This document shows, piece by piece, positions 16,842 to 24,742 of a stretch of 64,000 bases of DNA. A model generated the notes under the pieces. The model was not told the origin of the DNA, ran no database searches, and was given only the letters and a program-made list of their open reading frames with translations. This DNA comes from an uncultured Sphingopyxis sp. (GTDB taxonomy: Bacteria; Pseudomonadota; Alphaproteobacteria; Sphingomonadales; Sphingomonadaceae), in the NCBI RefSeq assembly GCF_900078365.1, contig NZ_LT598653.1:372001-436000 (forward strand). The letters run 5' to 3'. The stretch's first letter is position 1. Each line of letters opens with the position of its first letter. Both the position numbers and the translations under genes were made by a program.

Positions 16842-17180
16842 ATGAAAAAATGGACGACTCTGGCGATGCTCGCCGCTCTCCCCGCGACGGCCGCGGTGGC
16901 CGCCGTTCCCTATCATGCGATGCCCCCGGGCTTCGACGCGCCGCAGATTCGCGCCGAACCGATCGCGGGCATCGTGAACCAATATTGGTATAATTACCAA
17001 GCCGACATCCTCGAGGCGGAGAAGGAGCTCAACAGCGACCTTCGCCATGCGACCGACCGCGAAGACCGCTGGGACGCCTGGGACGAATGGACCGTCGAGG
17101 TCGTCGACGCCGACAAGGATTATGTGAAGGAAATGCGAGGGAAGGGCTATCGCGTCGGCCGCGTCACGGTCGGCGGCTAA
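16842..17180 (+). CDS. Small secreted protein, unknown function
   Basis: A 112-residue protein with a clear Sec signal peptide (MKKWTTLAMLAALPATAAVA, then cleavage near AAVPYHA). The mature part is acidic, rich in Trp, Asp and Glu, with the helical stretch ILEAEKELNSDLRHATDREDRWDAWDEW and a basic C-terminus ending RVGRVTVGG. I do not recognise a family. The start at 16842 has a strong Shine-Dalgarno (GAAGGAGA). A hairpin with a short T-run follows. The possible EcfG promoter upstream would make it a stress-induced periplasmic protein, which is inference. Confidence 0.75.
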   Translation: MKKWTTLAMLAALPATAAVAAVPYHAMPPGFDAPQIRAEPIAGIVNQYWYNYQADILEAEKELNSDLRHATDREDRWDAWDEWTVEVVDADKDYVKEMRGKGYRVGRVTVGG

Positions 17181-17220
17181 CGCCTCCGATTTCCCCGAGC
17201 CCTGCTCGGGTCGCAGGGAA

Positions 17221-17251
17221 GGGCGGGTGTCATGGGGCACCCGCCCTTTCT
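17221..17251 (+). terminator. Rho-independent terminator
   Basis: A nine-base perfect stem (GGGCGGGTG at 17221-17229 and CACCCGCCC at 17238-17246) is followed by TTTCTTT. It lies 40 bases after the stop of the small secreted protein. Confidence 0.75.
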
Positions 17252-17262
17252 TTGCGTCATAA

Positions 17263-17395
17263 TCCTCCCTGCGGCGAAGCCGTGAGGAGGGGGACCGCCC
17301 GAAGGGTGGTGGAGGGGCCGCGCCGTCGCGCTATCGGCCCCTCCGTCAGCGGCTGCGCCGCTGCCACCTCCCCATCGCTGCGCGACGGGGAGGAT
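17263..17395. repeat. Composite intergenic repeat, family R8-like
   Basis: Outer arms beginning CCTCCCTGCGGCGAAGCC and ending CTGCGCGACGGGGAGG enclose an inner pair GGAGGGGCC and GGCCCCTCC. It ends at the stop codon of the convergent TlpA-like gene and separates it from the terminator of the previous gene. Confidence 0.7.
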
Positions 17396-18012
17396 CAGAT
17401 TTCTTCGAGCAAGGCTTGCGCTTCCTTGCCCTGCCAGTCGATCGCGCCGATCACGCGCCAGATTTCGCGGCCCTCGGCGTCGTAATAGATGCTCGTCGGC
17501 AGCGCGCTGTTCGCGGCGTCGAGCAGGCCGTTTTCGGGATCGATATAGGGCTGGAGCGCCTTGAGCCCCGCTTTCTGGAACCAGGGATCGACCACCGCCG
17601 CGCCCTGCAGGTCCTGCGCGACCGCGATCACGCTCATCGCTTCGCCATTCTTCGCCGCGAGCGCGTCGAGCGTCGGCATTTCGGCGACGCATGGCGCGCA
17701 CCAGGTCGCCCACAGGTTGACGAGCAGCGGACGCCCGCGGAACGACGCCAGCGTCACTGGCGCATCGTCGGGACCGCGAAACGTCGCGGTGGGCGCCGCC
17801 GTCCCCTTGTGGCTCCGGTCGATCACATATTCGAACTGGCCGACGCCCTTCGCTTGGCCCGCCGAAACATTTGCTTGGCCTTGCGCCGCTTGCCCGCCGC
17901 TTGCCTTTTCCCTATCGCAGCCCGCGATTGATCCGGCCAGAAGAAGGCCAAGGATCGCAAGGGACGGATTCGGGACGCGGCGGATGGCGAATACTCCGGA
18001 CAGCAACAGCAT
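17395..18012 (-). CDS. TlpA/ResA-like thioredoxin-fold lipoprotein
   Basis: A periplasmic thiol-disulfide protein of 205 residues. The N-terminus is a lipoprotein signal (SLAILGLLLAGSIAGC, lipid-modified Cys32), then a Gln/Ala-rich linker, then a thioredoxin fold with WATWCAPC near residue 100 and the cis-proline region ALPTSIYY. TlpA-type proteins reduce apocytochrome c or other periplasmic partners. The frame is open further upstream, but ATG 18012 gives a proper signal peptide. The gene is divergent from argH and its 5' end overlaps the argH coding start by 29 bases, so the two promoters must lie inside each other's coding sequence. Confidence 0.85.
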   Translation of the reverse strand: MLLLSGVFAIRRVPNPSLAILGLLLAGSIAGCDREKASGGQAAQGQANVSAGQAKGVGQFEYVIDRSHKGTAAPTATFRGPDDAPVTLASFRGRPLLVNLWATWCAPCVAEMPTLDALAAKNGEAMSVIAVAQDLQGAAVVDPWFQKAGLKALQPYIDPENGLLDAANSALPTSIYYDAEGREIWRVIGAIDWQGKEAQALLEEI

Positions 18013-19393
18013 GTGGGGCGGCCGCTTCGGTGGCGGACCCGCGGCGATCATGCAAGAGATTAACGCATCGATCCCCGTCGACAAGCGCCTGTGGGAAGAA
18101 GATATCATCGCCAGCCGCGCGCATGCCGCGATGCTCGGCGCGACCGGAATCATCGCCGCCGAGGACGCCGTGGTGATCGACCGGGGCCTTGCTCAGATCG
18201 CCGACGAGTTCGCGGCGACCGGCGTTCCGGTCGACCTCGCGCTCGAAGACATCCACATGACCGTGGAATCGCGCCTGAAGGAGCTGGTGGGTGAAGCCGC
18301 CGGGCGGCTCCACACCGCGCGTTCGCGCAACGATCAGGTCGCGACCGATTTCCGCCTGTGGACGCGCACCGCGTGCGAACGCATCGATGCGGGGCTGAAG
18401 GCGATCCAGGCGGCGCTGCTGACGCGCGCCGACGAACATGCCGACAGCATCATGCCGGGCTTCACGCACCTGCAGGTCGCGCAGCCGGTGACGCTCGGCC
18501 ATCACCTGCTCGCCTATGTCGAAATGTTCGCCCGCGACCGCTCGCGTTTCGCCGATGCGCGCCGCCGCCTGAACGAATCGCCGCTCGGCGCCGCGGCGCT
18601 CGCGGGCACCAGCTTTCCGCTCGATCGCGACGCGACGGCATCGGCGCTCGGCTTCGACCGCCCGATGGCGAACAGCATCGACGCGGTCTCGGACCGCGAC
18701 TTCGCGCTCGAATTCTGCGCCTCGGCGTCGATCGCCGCGATCCACCTGTCGCGTCTTGCCGAAGAGGTGGTGATCTGGGCGAGCCAGCCTTTCGGTTTCG
18801 TGGCTTTGCCCGACGCCTGGTCGACCGGCAGCTCGATCATGCCGCAAAAGCGCAACCCCGACGCCGCCGAACTGGTGCGCGGGCGCGCGGGGATGCTGCT
18901 CGGCGCGTTCCAGCGGCTGGCGGTGATCGTGAAGGGGCTGCCGCTCACTTATTCGAAGGATCTGCAAGACGACAAGGAGACGGTGTTCGGCGCCTTCGAT
19001 GCGCTCGCGCTGTCGCTCGCCGCGATGACCGGCATGGTCGAAACGCTGACCTTTCGCACCGACCGCATGCGCGCGCTCGCCGCTTCGGGCTATTCGACCG
19101 CGACCGATCTCGCCGACTGGCTGGTGCGCGAAAACGGCCTGCCGTTCCGCGAGGCGCATCATGTCGTCGGCGCCTGCGTGAAGCGCGCCGAGGAACTCGG
19201 CGTCGAACTGTCGGCGCTGCCCGCGGCCGACGCCGCCGCGATCCATGCGGCGATCACGCCCGACGTGCTCGCTGCGCTGACCGTCGAAGCGTCGGTCGCC
19301 AGTCGCATGAGCTATGGCGGCACCGCGCCCGAACGGGTAAGGCAGGCCGTCGCCGCGGCCCGCGCGGCGCTCGAAGGGACGAATTTACGGTGA
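17984..19393 (+). CDS. argH: Argininosuccinate lyase
   Basis: Splits argininosuccinate to arginine and fumarate, the last step of arginine synthesis. The 469-residue protein begins MANTPDSNSMWGGRFGGGP and carries the fumarase/aspartase signature GSSIMPQKRNPD near residue 290. ATG 17984 or the in-frame ATG at 18011 could be the start; the conserved WGGRF block follows the second one. The stop overlaps the GTG of the small lipoprotein gene (GTGA), so the two are coupled. lysA follows. Confidence 0.96.
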   Translation: MANTPDSNSMWGGRFGGGPAAIMQEINASIPVDKRLWEEDIIASRAHAAMLGATGIIAAEDAVVIDRGLAQIADEFAATGVPVDLALEDIHMTVESRLKELVGEAAGRLHTARSRNDQVATDFRLWTRTACERIDAGLKAIQAALLTRADEHADSIMPGFTHLQVAQPVTLGHHLLAYVEMFARDRSRFADARRRLNESPLGAAALAGTSFPLDRDATASALGFDRPMANSIDAVSDRDFALEFCASASIAAIHLSRLAEEVVIWASQPFGFVALPDAWSTGSSIMPQKRNPDAAELVRGRAGMLLGAFQRLAVIVKGLPLTYSKDLQDDKETVFGAFDALALSLAAMTGMVETLTFRTDRMRALAASGYSTATDLADWLVRENGLPFREAHHVVGACVKRAEELGVELSALPAADAAAIHAAITPDVLAALTVEASVASRMSYGGTAPERVRQAVAAARAALEGTNLR

Positions 19394-19638
19394 AGAACCA
19401 CCTCGTCATGGCGACACTCGCCGCGACCGCGCTGCTCGGCGCGTGCGGCAGCAAGCAGGATCTGAAGCCGGTGGCGGGCCAGCCCGCCCCGGTCGTTCCC
19501 GTCGGCGCGACCCGCGCCCCGACCACGGAGGAGCTTACGACGCCTGACGCGCAGGCCCGGCCCGCGCGCAGCGACGAACTTCTCAAACGGTCTGAACAAC
19601 GCGAAACCGACGATTTCGACTTGCCCCCGCCGGGCTGA
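19390..19638 (+). CDS. lptM: Small lipoprotein, LptM-like
   Basis: An 82-residue lipoprotein. The signal NHLVMATLAATALLGAC has lipobox LGAC, and the mature part is short, hydrophilic and proline-rich (ending DDFDLPPPG). It starts with GTG overlapping the argH stop and precedes lysA. This size and position between argH and lysA is the usual setting of LptM-type lipoproteins, which in E. coli assist assembly of the LPS translocon LptDE. The assignment rests on lipobox, size and synteny, since the family has little other conserved sequence. Confidence 0.78.
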   Translation: MKNHLVMATLAATALLGACGSKQDLKPVAGQPAPVVPVGATRAPTTEELTTPDAQARPARSDELLKRSEQRETDDFDLPPPG

Positions 19639-19661
19639 GTCCAAAGGCTACCCTCCTGTTT

Positions 19662-19747
19662 CCGTTCGTGCTGAGCCTGTCGAAGCACCGTATTTTCTGA
19701 ACGCGAAAGAGGACAGGACGGCCCTTCGACAAGCTCAGGGCGAACGG
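19662..19747. repeat. Palindromic intergenic repeat, family R6
   Basis: Arms CCGTTCGTGCTGAGCCTGTC and GACAAGCTCAGGGCGAACGG are inverted, with an AT-richer centre. It lies between the small lipoprotein gene and lysA. Confidence 0.8.
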
Positions 19748-19768
19748 CGCATATATTAGGATCTGTTT

Positions 19769-21034
19769 GTGGACCATTTTGAACTTCGTGACGGCGTGAT
19801 GCACGCCGAAGATATTCCGCTGCCGCGGATCGCCGAGGAAATCGGCACCCCCGTCTATGTCTATTCGCGCGCGACGCTCGAGCGCCATGCGCAGGTGTTT
19901 CGCGACGCGCTGAAGGATATTCCGAAGAAGCACATCGCCTTCGCGATCAAGAGCAACCCCAATCTCGGCGTGCTGCGCGTGCTCGCGCGGCAGGGCTATG
20001 GCGCCGACGTCGTCTCGGGCGGCGAGCTCGAACGCGCGCTCGCCGCGGGCATTGCGGCCGAAGACATCGTCTTTTCGGGCGTCGGAAAGACGCGCGCAGA
20101 GCTCGCGCAGGGGCTCGATCGCGGCATCGGCCAGTTCAACATCGAACATGAGCCCGAGGGCGTCGCGCTTGCCGAAATCGCCGCGCGCAAGGACATGACC
20201 GCACCCGCGGTGTTGCGCGTCAATCCCGACGTCGATGCGGGCACGCATGCCAAGATTTCGACCGGCAAGGCCGAGAATAAGTTCGGCGTCGGCATCGACG
20301 CCGCGCCCGACATCTTCGCCCGCCTGTCGGCGCTGCCCGGGCTCAACCTGCGCGGCATCGCGGTTCATATCGGCAGCCAGCTCACCAGCCTCGCCCCGTT
20401 CGAGGCGGCGTTCAAGCGCGTCGGCCAGCTCGTCGCCGACCTTCGAGCCGCGGGGCACAGCATCACCCATGTCGACCTGGGCGGCGGGCTCGGCGTGCCC
20501 TATCGCGCGGGCGACAATATCCTTCCGCCGTCGCCCGCCGACTATGGCGCGATGGTCGCGCGGGTCACCCGCGATTGGGACGTCACGCTGATGTTCGAGC
20601 CCGGCCGCGTCATCGCGGGCAATTCGGGGGTGCTGCTGACGGAAGTTTTGTGGGTCAAGCCCGGCGCAAACCACCCCTTTGTGATCGTCGACGCAGCGAT
20701 GAACGATCTTGCCAGGCCCGCGCTCTATGACGCCTGGCATGATTTCGCCGCGGTGAAGCCGTCGGGCGAGACGATGACCGCCTCGGTCGTCGGCCCGGTC
20801 TGCGAAACCGGCGACACCTTCGCGCGCGACCGGCTGATCGACAAGGTCGAATCGGGCGACCTCGCAATCTTCCGCAGCGCAGGGGCCTATGGCGCGACGA
20901 TGGCGTCGACCTACAACAGCCGCAGCCTCGTTCCCGAGGTGCTCGTCGACGGCGACCGCTATGTCGTCGTCGCCGACCGCATCGCCGCGGGCACGATCAT
21001 GGCCGCCGAGCGCGTGCCGGATTGGATCGACTAG
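19769..21034 (+). CDS. lysA: Diaminopimelate decarboxylase
   Basis: Converts meso-diaminopimelate to lysine. The 421-residue protein is a type III PLP decarboxylase with the PLP lysine in AFAIKSNPN near residue 58, the glycine loop HVDLGGGLGVPY near residue 235, and the active-site cysteine block GPVCETGDTFARDR near residue 345. The start is a GTG at 19769. It is the third gene of the argH-lptM-lysA group, separated from the second by repeat R6. Confidence 0.96.
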   Translation: MDHFELRDGVMHAEDIPLPRIAEEIGTPVYVYSRATLERHAQVFRDALKDIPKKHIAFAIKSNPNLGVLRVLARQGYGADVVSGGELERALAAGIAAEDIVFSGVGKTRAELAQGLDRGIGQFNIEHEPEGVALAEIAARKDMTAPAVLRVNPDVDAGTHAKISTGKAENKFGVGIDAAPDIFARLSALPGLNLRGIAVHIGSQLTSLAPFEAAFKRVGQLVADLRAAGHSITHVDLGGGLGVPYRAGDNILPPSPADYGAMVARVTRDWDVTLMFEPGRVIAGNSGVLLTEVLWVKPGANHPFVIVDAAMNDLARPALYDAWHDFAAVKPSGETMTASVVGPVCETGDTFARDRLIDKVESGDLAIFRSAGAYGATMASTYNSRSLVPEVLVDGDRYVVVADRIAAGTIMAAERVPDWID

Positions 21035-21071
21035 GAGTCGATCGGGCCCAATCAGATCGGCCGAATACCCC

Positions 21072-21155
21072 TGTGTCCCCGCGAAGGCGGGGACCCATCA
21101 CCGGACGGCGCGAGATCAGGCGGCTGGTGATGGACACCCGCCTTCGCGGGTGCGC
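21072..21155. repeat. Palindromic intergenic repeat, family R7
   Basis: Hairpin arms GTCCCCGCGAAGGCGGGGAC and CACCCGCCTTCGCGGGTG bracket the inner sequence CCATCACC/GGTGATGG. A sister copy is at 43646-43730. It lies 38 bases after lysA. Confidence 0.8.
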
Positions 21156-21196
21156 ACCGCTTTTTAAGTGGCCGTCCATGCTCTAAGAACATCGTC

Positions 21197-21976
21197 ATGC
21201 ACCAGTTCCCTATCTTCCTGAACCTCGCCGGTCGCACGGTCGTGCTGGTCGGGAAGGGGGCGGCGGCGGACGCCAAGGCGCGGCTGATCGTCCGCGCCGG
21301 CGGCCGGATCGTCGCGGCGTGGGAGGAGGGCGCGACGATCGCCTTCGTCGCGCTCGACGACGAAGGCGAAGCGCGCGCCGCCGCCGAGGAACTGCGCGCG
21401 CGCGGGCTGCTCGTCAATGTCGTCGACCGTCCGGCCCTTTGCGACTTCACCACCCCCGCGATCGTCGACCGTGCGCCGGTGACGATCGCCATCGGCACGG
21501 GCGGCGCGTCGGCGGGGCTCGCGAAAGCGATCCGCCAGCGCATCGAAGCCCTGCTGCCGTCACGCCTCGGCGCGCTCGCTTCGGCGCTCCACACCGCGCG
21601 CGGCGCGATGACCGCGCGCTGGCCCGACGCCGCGGGTCGCCGCCGCGCGATCGACGCCGCGCTCGCGCCGGGCGGCGCGCTCGATCCGCTTGACGGCGAT
21701 GCGGCGGAGGCGGTGGAGGACTGGCTCGCGGACGAAACGCCCGCTTCGCCGTCGCGCCTCGAAACCATCCGCCTGACGAGCGCCGATCCCGACGACCTCA
21801 GTCTGCGCGCCGCGCGTCTGCTCGGCGAGGCCGATCATGTCTTCCATCCGGCGGCCGTCGCGCCGGCGATCCTCGATCGCGCGCGCGCCGACGCCGCGCG
21901 CCATGTCTCCGATGCGCCGCCTGCCGATCCGCCCCCGGGCCTGACGATCTGGCTCGACATGCCGACGATTCCATAG
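21197..21976 (+). CDS. Siroheme synthase N-terminal (CysG-N/Met8-like) protein with vestigial methyltransferase start
   Basis: A 259-residue protein. Residues 1-115 are the NAD-dependent precorrin-2 dehydrogenase fold (FLNLAGRTVVLVGKGAAADAKARLIVRAGG, later VNVVDRPALCDFTTPAIVDRAPVTIAIGTGG). A helical dimerisation region follows to about residue 185, as in CysG. Residues about 190-240 (RLTSADPDDLSLRAARLLGEADHVFHPAAV) look like the first strand and helix of the SAM-dependent uroporphyrinogen methyltransferase domain, with the glycine-rich GAGPGDP loop replaced. The rest of that domain (about 200 residues) is missing. It probably does the dehydrogenase/chelatase part of siroheme synthesis. ATG 21197 is followed by the conserved PIFLNL block. 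Confidence 0.82.
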   Translation: MHQFPIFLNLAGRTVVLVGKGAAADAKARLIVRAGGRIVAAWEEGATIAFVALDDEGEARAAAEELRARGLLVNVVDRPALCDFTTPAIVDRAPVTIAIGTGGASAGLAKAIRQRIEALLPSRLGALASALHTARGAMTARWPDAAGRRRAIDAALAPGGALDPLDGDAAEAVEDWLADETPASPSRLETIRLTSADPDDLSLRAARLLGEADHVFHPAAVAPAILDRARADAARHVSDAPPADPPPGLTIWLDMPTIP

Positions 21977-22007
21977 GGACTGGGCCCGAAAACCAAGGCG
22001 GCGCGGG

Positions 22008-23609
22008 TTATTCCGGGCCCAACTCAAGCGCCCGCTCGACCCCGATCGCCTCCAGAAACGCCCGGTCGTGGCTGACGACGAGCAGCGCGCCGTCATAGGC
22101 GGCGAGGCCGGTTTCGATGGCGGTGAGCGATTCGATGTCGAGATGGTTTCCGGGCTCGTCGAGGATCAGCAATTGCGGCGGGTGCGGGGTGCCGAGGACG
22201 CAGGCGAGGCCGGCGCGAAGCATCTGGCCGCCGCTGAGTGTCCCGGCGATGCGGTCGGCGGCGTCGGCGCGGAAGCGGAAGCGCGCGAGCGCGGCGCGGC
22301 ACTGGTTGTTCGTCGTCCCGGGATTGAGGATGAGGAAATTGTCGGCGATCGAGCGCGCCGGATCGAGCAAGGCGACCCGCTGGTCGAACAGCGCGAAGGG
22401 CACGCCGACGCGCACCGTTCCCGACCAGGGCGCGAGCGTTCCGGCGATCAGCGCGAGCAAAGTCGATTTGCCCGAGCCGTTGGGGCCGGCGATCGCGACG
22501 CGTTCGGGACCGGTGAGGGTGAGCGACAGGCCTGCGATGACCGGCCGGTCCGGGGTGTAGCCGGCGGTGACCCGATCGAGTTCGAGGACCGTGCGCGATG
22601 CGGGCAGGCCGGTCGAAGGCAGGCCGACCGACAGCGGGTCGACGACCTCGATCTTGCCGCGCGCCGCTTCGCGCGCCTGCTCGGCGTCGGTGCGCTGGCG
22701 TTCGGCAAGGCGGCGGTTCGCACCGACGCTTTCTTCGGCGCGGCGCTTGAGCGTCCCGAGCAGGATCGCGGGCTCGTCGCCCCGCGCCGCCTTGCGCCGG
22801 CCGCCGGCGTCGCGGCGCGCCTGCCGCTCGGCGGTGACCTGCGCCTGGCGCCGCACGCGGCCGAGTTCCTTCTCGGCGTCCGCGAGCTCGGCTGCGACCG
22901 CCGCCTGCTCGATCTCCTTGCGCGCGCGATAGGCGCTCCAGCCGCCGCCATAGCGCGTGGCGCCGAGCGGGGTGAGTTCGACGATCGCGTCCATTCCTTC
23001 GAGCAGTTCGCGGTCATGGCTGACGACGATCGCGCCGCCGCGCCAGCCGGCGAGGAGGGTGCGCACGGCCTCGCGGCCCTCGCGGTCGAGATTGTTGGTG
23101 GGTTCGTCGAGGAGCAGGAAATCGGGCCCGGCGAACATCGCGCCGGCGAGCGCGGCGCGGGTGCGCTGGCCGCCCGAAAGCGCGGTCAGCGGGGTGTCGG
23201 CTGGAAGTGGCAGGCCGACGCTCGCGAGCGCCTCGTCGATCCGCGCTTCGAGCGTCCAGTCGGCATCGCCGATTTCTTCGACGCTGGCTTCGCCGGCTTC
23301 GGCCCTGCGCAGCAGCGCGAGGCCGGTGCGCGCGCCGAACAGGTCGGCGATGCTTTCGTCCGCCGCGACCTGCACCGTCTGGCGCAGCATGGTGATGCTG
23401 CCGCCCACGGCGATGCTGCCGCTCGTGGGCGAAAGTTCCCCGGTCAGCAGGCGCAGCAGCGTCGATTTGCCGACGCCGTTGCGCCCGACGAGGCCGGTGC
23501 GTTCGCGCTGAAAATGGAGATCGAGATCCGAAAGGACGGCGCGGCCGTCAGGCGTGGACCAGCCGAGGTTGGCGATGGTGATCGAGGGGGAGACGGGAGA
23601 CATGGGCAT
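22008..23609 (-). CDS. ABC-F family ATPase
   Basis: Two ABC domains joined by a charged linker, with no transmembrane segment, total 533 residues. The first domain has GRNGVGKST, LSGGQRTRA and DEPTNNLD; the second has GPNGSGKST, LSGGQMLRA and DEPGNHLD. The linker (about residues 220-310) is rich in Arg, Ala and Glu and predicted helical, as in ribosome-binding ABC-F factors. It likely acts on ribosomes in translation, but sequence does not tell housekeeping from antibiotic protection. ATG 23609 lies six bases after AGGA; a second ATG is at 23603. The gene is convergent with the siroheme-synthase-like gene. Confidence 0.88.
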   Translation of the reverse strand: MPMSPVSPSITIANLGWSTPDGRAVLSDLDLHFQRERTGLVGRNGVGKSTLLRLLTGELSPTSGSIAVGGSITMLRQTVQVAADESIADLFGARTGLALLRRAEAGEASVEEIGDADWTLEARIDEALASVGLPLPADTPLTALSGGQRTRAALAGAMFAGPDFLLLDEPTNNLDREGREAVRTLLAGWRGGAIVVSHDRELLEGMDAIVELTPLGATRYGGGWSAYRARKEIEQAAVAAELADAEKELGRVRRQAQVTAERQARRDAGGRRKAARGDEPAILLGTLKRRAEESVGANRRLAERQRTDAEQAREAARGKIEVVDPLSVGLPSTGLPASRTVLELDRVTAGYTPDRPVIAGLSLTLTGPERVAIAGPNGSGKSTLLALIAGTLAPWSGTVRVGVPFALFDQRVALLDPARSIADNFLILNPGTTNNQCRAALARFRFRADAADRIAGTLSGGQMLRAGLACVLGTPHPPQLLILDEPGNHLDIESLTAIETGLAAYDGALLVVSHDRAFLEAIGVERALELGPE

Positions 23610-23773
23610 GGACTTTCCTGGGGGCAAGGCGAGGCGGCGTTGCGGTCAGGTTGCTGTCCATGGCGAAAAGTCTCCGGTGCGGTTGAGGGGACAATGTAGG
23701 GAGACGGGAGGGCGGATGCAAATTTGTCTTCGCGGAACAACCGGTTTCGGCCGGAAGTGGACCTATGTTTCAT

Positions 23774-23850
23774 CGTCACCCCGGACTTGATCCGGGGTCC
23801 ATTCACGCGAGGGTGGAAAGAATGGATCCCGGATCAAGCCCGGGATGACG
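23774..23850. repeat. Palindromic intergenic repeat, family R2
   Basis: Arms GTCACCCCGGACTTGATCCG and CGGATCAAGCCCGGGATGAC are inverted around about 25 bases. It is part of a 441-base stretch (23610-24050) with no gene, made up mostly of this and the next repeat. Confidence 0.85.
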
Positions 23851-23883
23851 AATGTCTGAGACCGGCCGATTGCGGCCGTTCTT

Positions 23884-24003
23884 CTCCCCTCCCGCTTGCG
23901 GGAGGGGCTGGGGGTGGGCAGCGGCGGTGCAATTGCCCACCCCGCTGCGACTAACGAACAAAGTTTGTAAGTCTCGCTGCCCCTCCCGCAAGCGGGAGGG
24001 GAA
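23884..24003. repeat. Composite intergenic repeat, family R8
   Basis: Outer arms CCCCTCCCGCTTGCGGGAGG and CCCTCCCGCAAGCGGGAGGG enclose an inner pair built on GGGTGGGCA and TGCCCACCCC. The interior CTGCGACTAACGAACAAAGT matches the R8 copy at 24743. Confidence 0.85.
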
Positions 24004-24050
24004 AACAGTGCAACCCCACAACGGCGGCTCATCACCCCCAAAACCGCCGA

Positions 24051-24470
24051 TCACACCGGCCCCGGCGCCCGCGCGCGGATGAAGTTTTCGAGGGCGACGA
24101 ACAGCATTTCACGGGCGTCGCTGCCCAGCATTTCGGCGGCCAGCCAGTCGAAGTGGACGCGGTCGCGGCGCGAGGCGGCACCGACGATCGCGGCGAGCAG
24201 CGCTTCGTCGAAGCTGACGTGCGGGCAGCAGGGCGGGGCGACGGCGAAGGGTTCGGGCCAGACATGGCCGATCGCCTCGACGACGAGGCGATAGCGGCGC
24301 GCCGCGAGGATATTGCCCCAGCGGCGTTCGAGTTCGGGCATCGGATCGCGCTCGCTGCGGCGGCAGAGGATACAGTATCTGAGCGCGAGGACGGCCTGCG
24401 CGGCTTCGACCGGGAGGTCGTGCACCAGCGGCTGTTCGGTGAGTTGGCGGATCAGCTCGCTGCTTTGCAT
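24051..24470 (-). CDS. Unrecognised 139-residue protein behind a Fur box
   Basis: I do not recognise this protein. It has no signal peptide or membrane segment. The N-terminal half is helical (SSELIRQLTEQPLVHDLPVEAAQAVLALRY), followed by cysteines in CILC and later PPCCPHVSF, which could bind a metal or Fe-S cluster. The C-terminal half is helical with many Ala, Glu and Arg residues. ATG 24470 is preceded by GGGAGAAA. Upstream lie a hairpin with a T-run (24525-24573) and a Fur-type palindrome (24599-24615). It is next to bfd-bfr, so a part in iron homeostasis is a reasonable guess, no more. Confidence 0.7.
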   Translation of the reverse strand: MQSSELIRQLTEQPLVHDLPVEAAQAVLALRYCILCRRSERDPMPELERRWGNILAARRYRLVVEAIGHVWPEPFAVAPPCCPHVSFDEALLAAIVGAASRRDRVHFDWLAAEMLGSDAREMLFVALENFIRARAPGPV

Positions 24471-24524
24471 GAGGTTCGTTTCTCCCGGCCCGTGCAGCCT
24501 CCCGGTCCGTTTCGTCTCTTCGGG

Positions 24525-24573
24525 AAAAAGATGCCGGCCGCTTTGAGTGCAGCTTGAAGTTGCAGCGGCCGGC
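24525..24573 (-). terminator. Hairpin with T-run in the leader of the 24470 gene (attenuator-like)
   Basis: A perfect ten-base stem (GCCGGCCGCT at 24533-24542, AGCGGCCGGC at 24564-24573) with further partial pairing in the loop. On the minus strand it is followed after three bases by TTTTT (24529-24525). It sits between the Fur box and the start codon, so a transcript from that promoter would meet a terminator-like structure after about 40-70 bases. Confidence 0.55.
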
Positions 24574-24598
24574 AGGAGGGGACTGCCTCACCTTGCTA

Positions 24599-24615
24599 TT
24601 GAGAATTATTCGCAA
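24599..24615 (-). promoter_or_regulatory. Fur box
   Basis: TTGAGAATTATTCGCAA is an imperfect palindrome close to the TTGCGAATnATTCGCAA form of Fur sites. It lies about 130 bases upstream of the minus-strand ATG at 24470 and just after the bfr terminator, so it probably controls the unknown gene. Confidence 0.7.
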
Positions 24616-24621
24616 ATACAA

Positions 24622-24650
24622 GCAAAAAAAGAGGCGCCCGAAAGCGCCCC
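24622..24650 (-). terminator. Rho-independent terminator of the bfd-bfr unit
   Basis: Read on the minus strand, GGCGC, a six-base loop and GCGCC are followed by TC and seven T residues (complement of the A-run at 24624-24630). It is the clearest intrinsic terminator near bfr. The bfr 3' untranslated region would then include the repeats at 24659-24876. Confidence 0.75.
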
Positions 24651-24658
24651 TGGAAACG

Positions 24659-24703
24659 ACGTGAATCCGCAGGTTTCACGTCGCCCCCGTCTTCGCGGGG
24701 CGA
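24659..24703. repeat. Two small adjoining hairpins
   Basis: ACGTGAA/TTCACGT around AATCCGCAGG-like sequence is followed by CGCCCCCGTCTTCGCGGGGCG, similar to a half R7 element. They lie in the region between bfr and its likely terminator. Confidence 0.5.
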
Positions 24704-24742
24704 CGACGATTCTCCTGGAGTCGGTTCGGTTTTGGGACATCA

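Noticed and set aside
22008..23609. ABC-F gene as an ABC transporter ATPase
   Set aside because: Two fused ATPase domains with a charged linker and no membrane partner gene indicate the ABC-F translation-factor class.
24109..24621. Minus-strand frame starting MYLRIILNSKVRQ across the Fur box and unknown gene
   Set aside because: Its start lies in the promoter and the later part is an Arg/Pro-rich shadow of the 24051-24470 gene.
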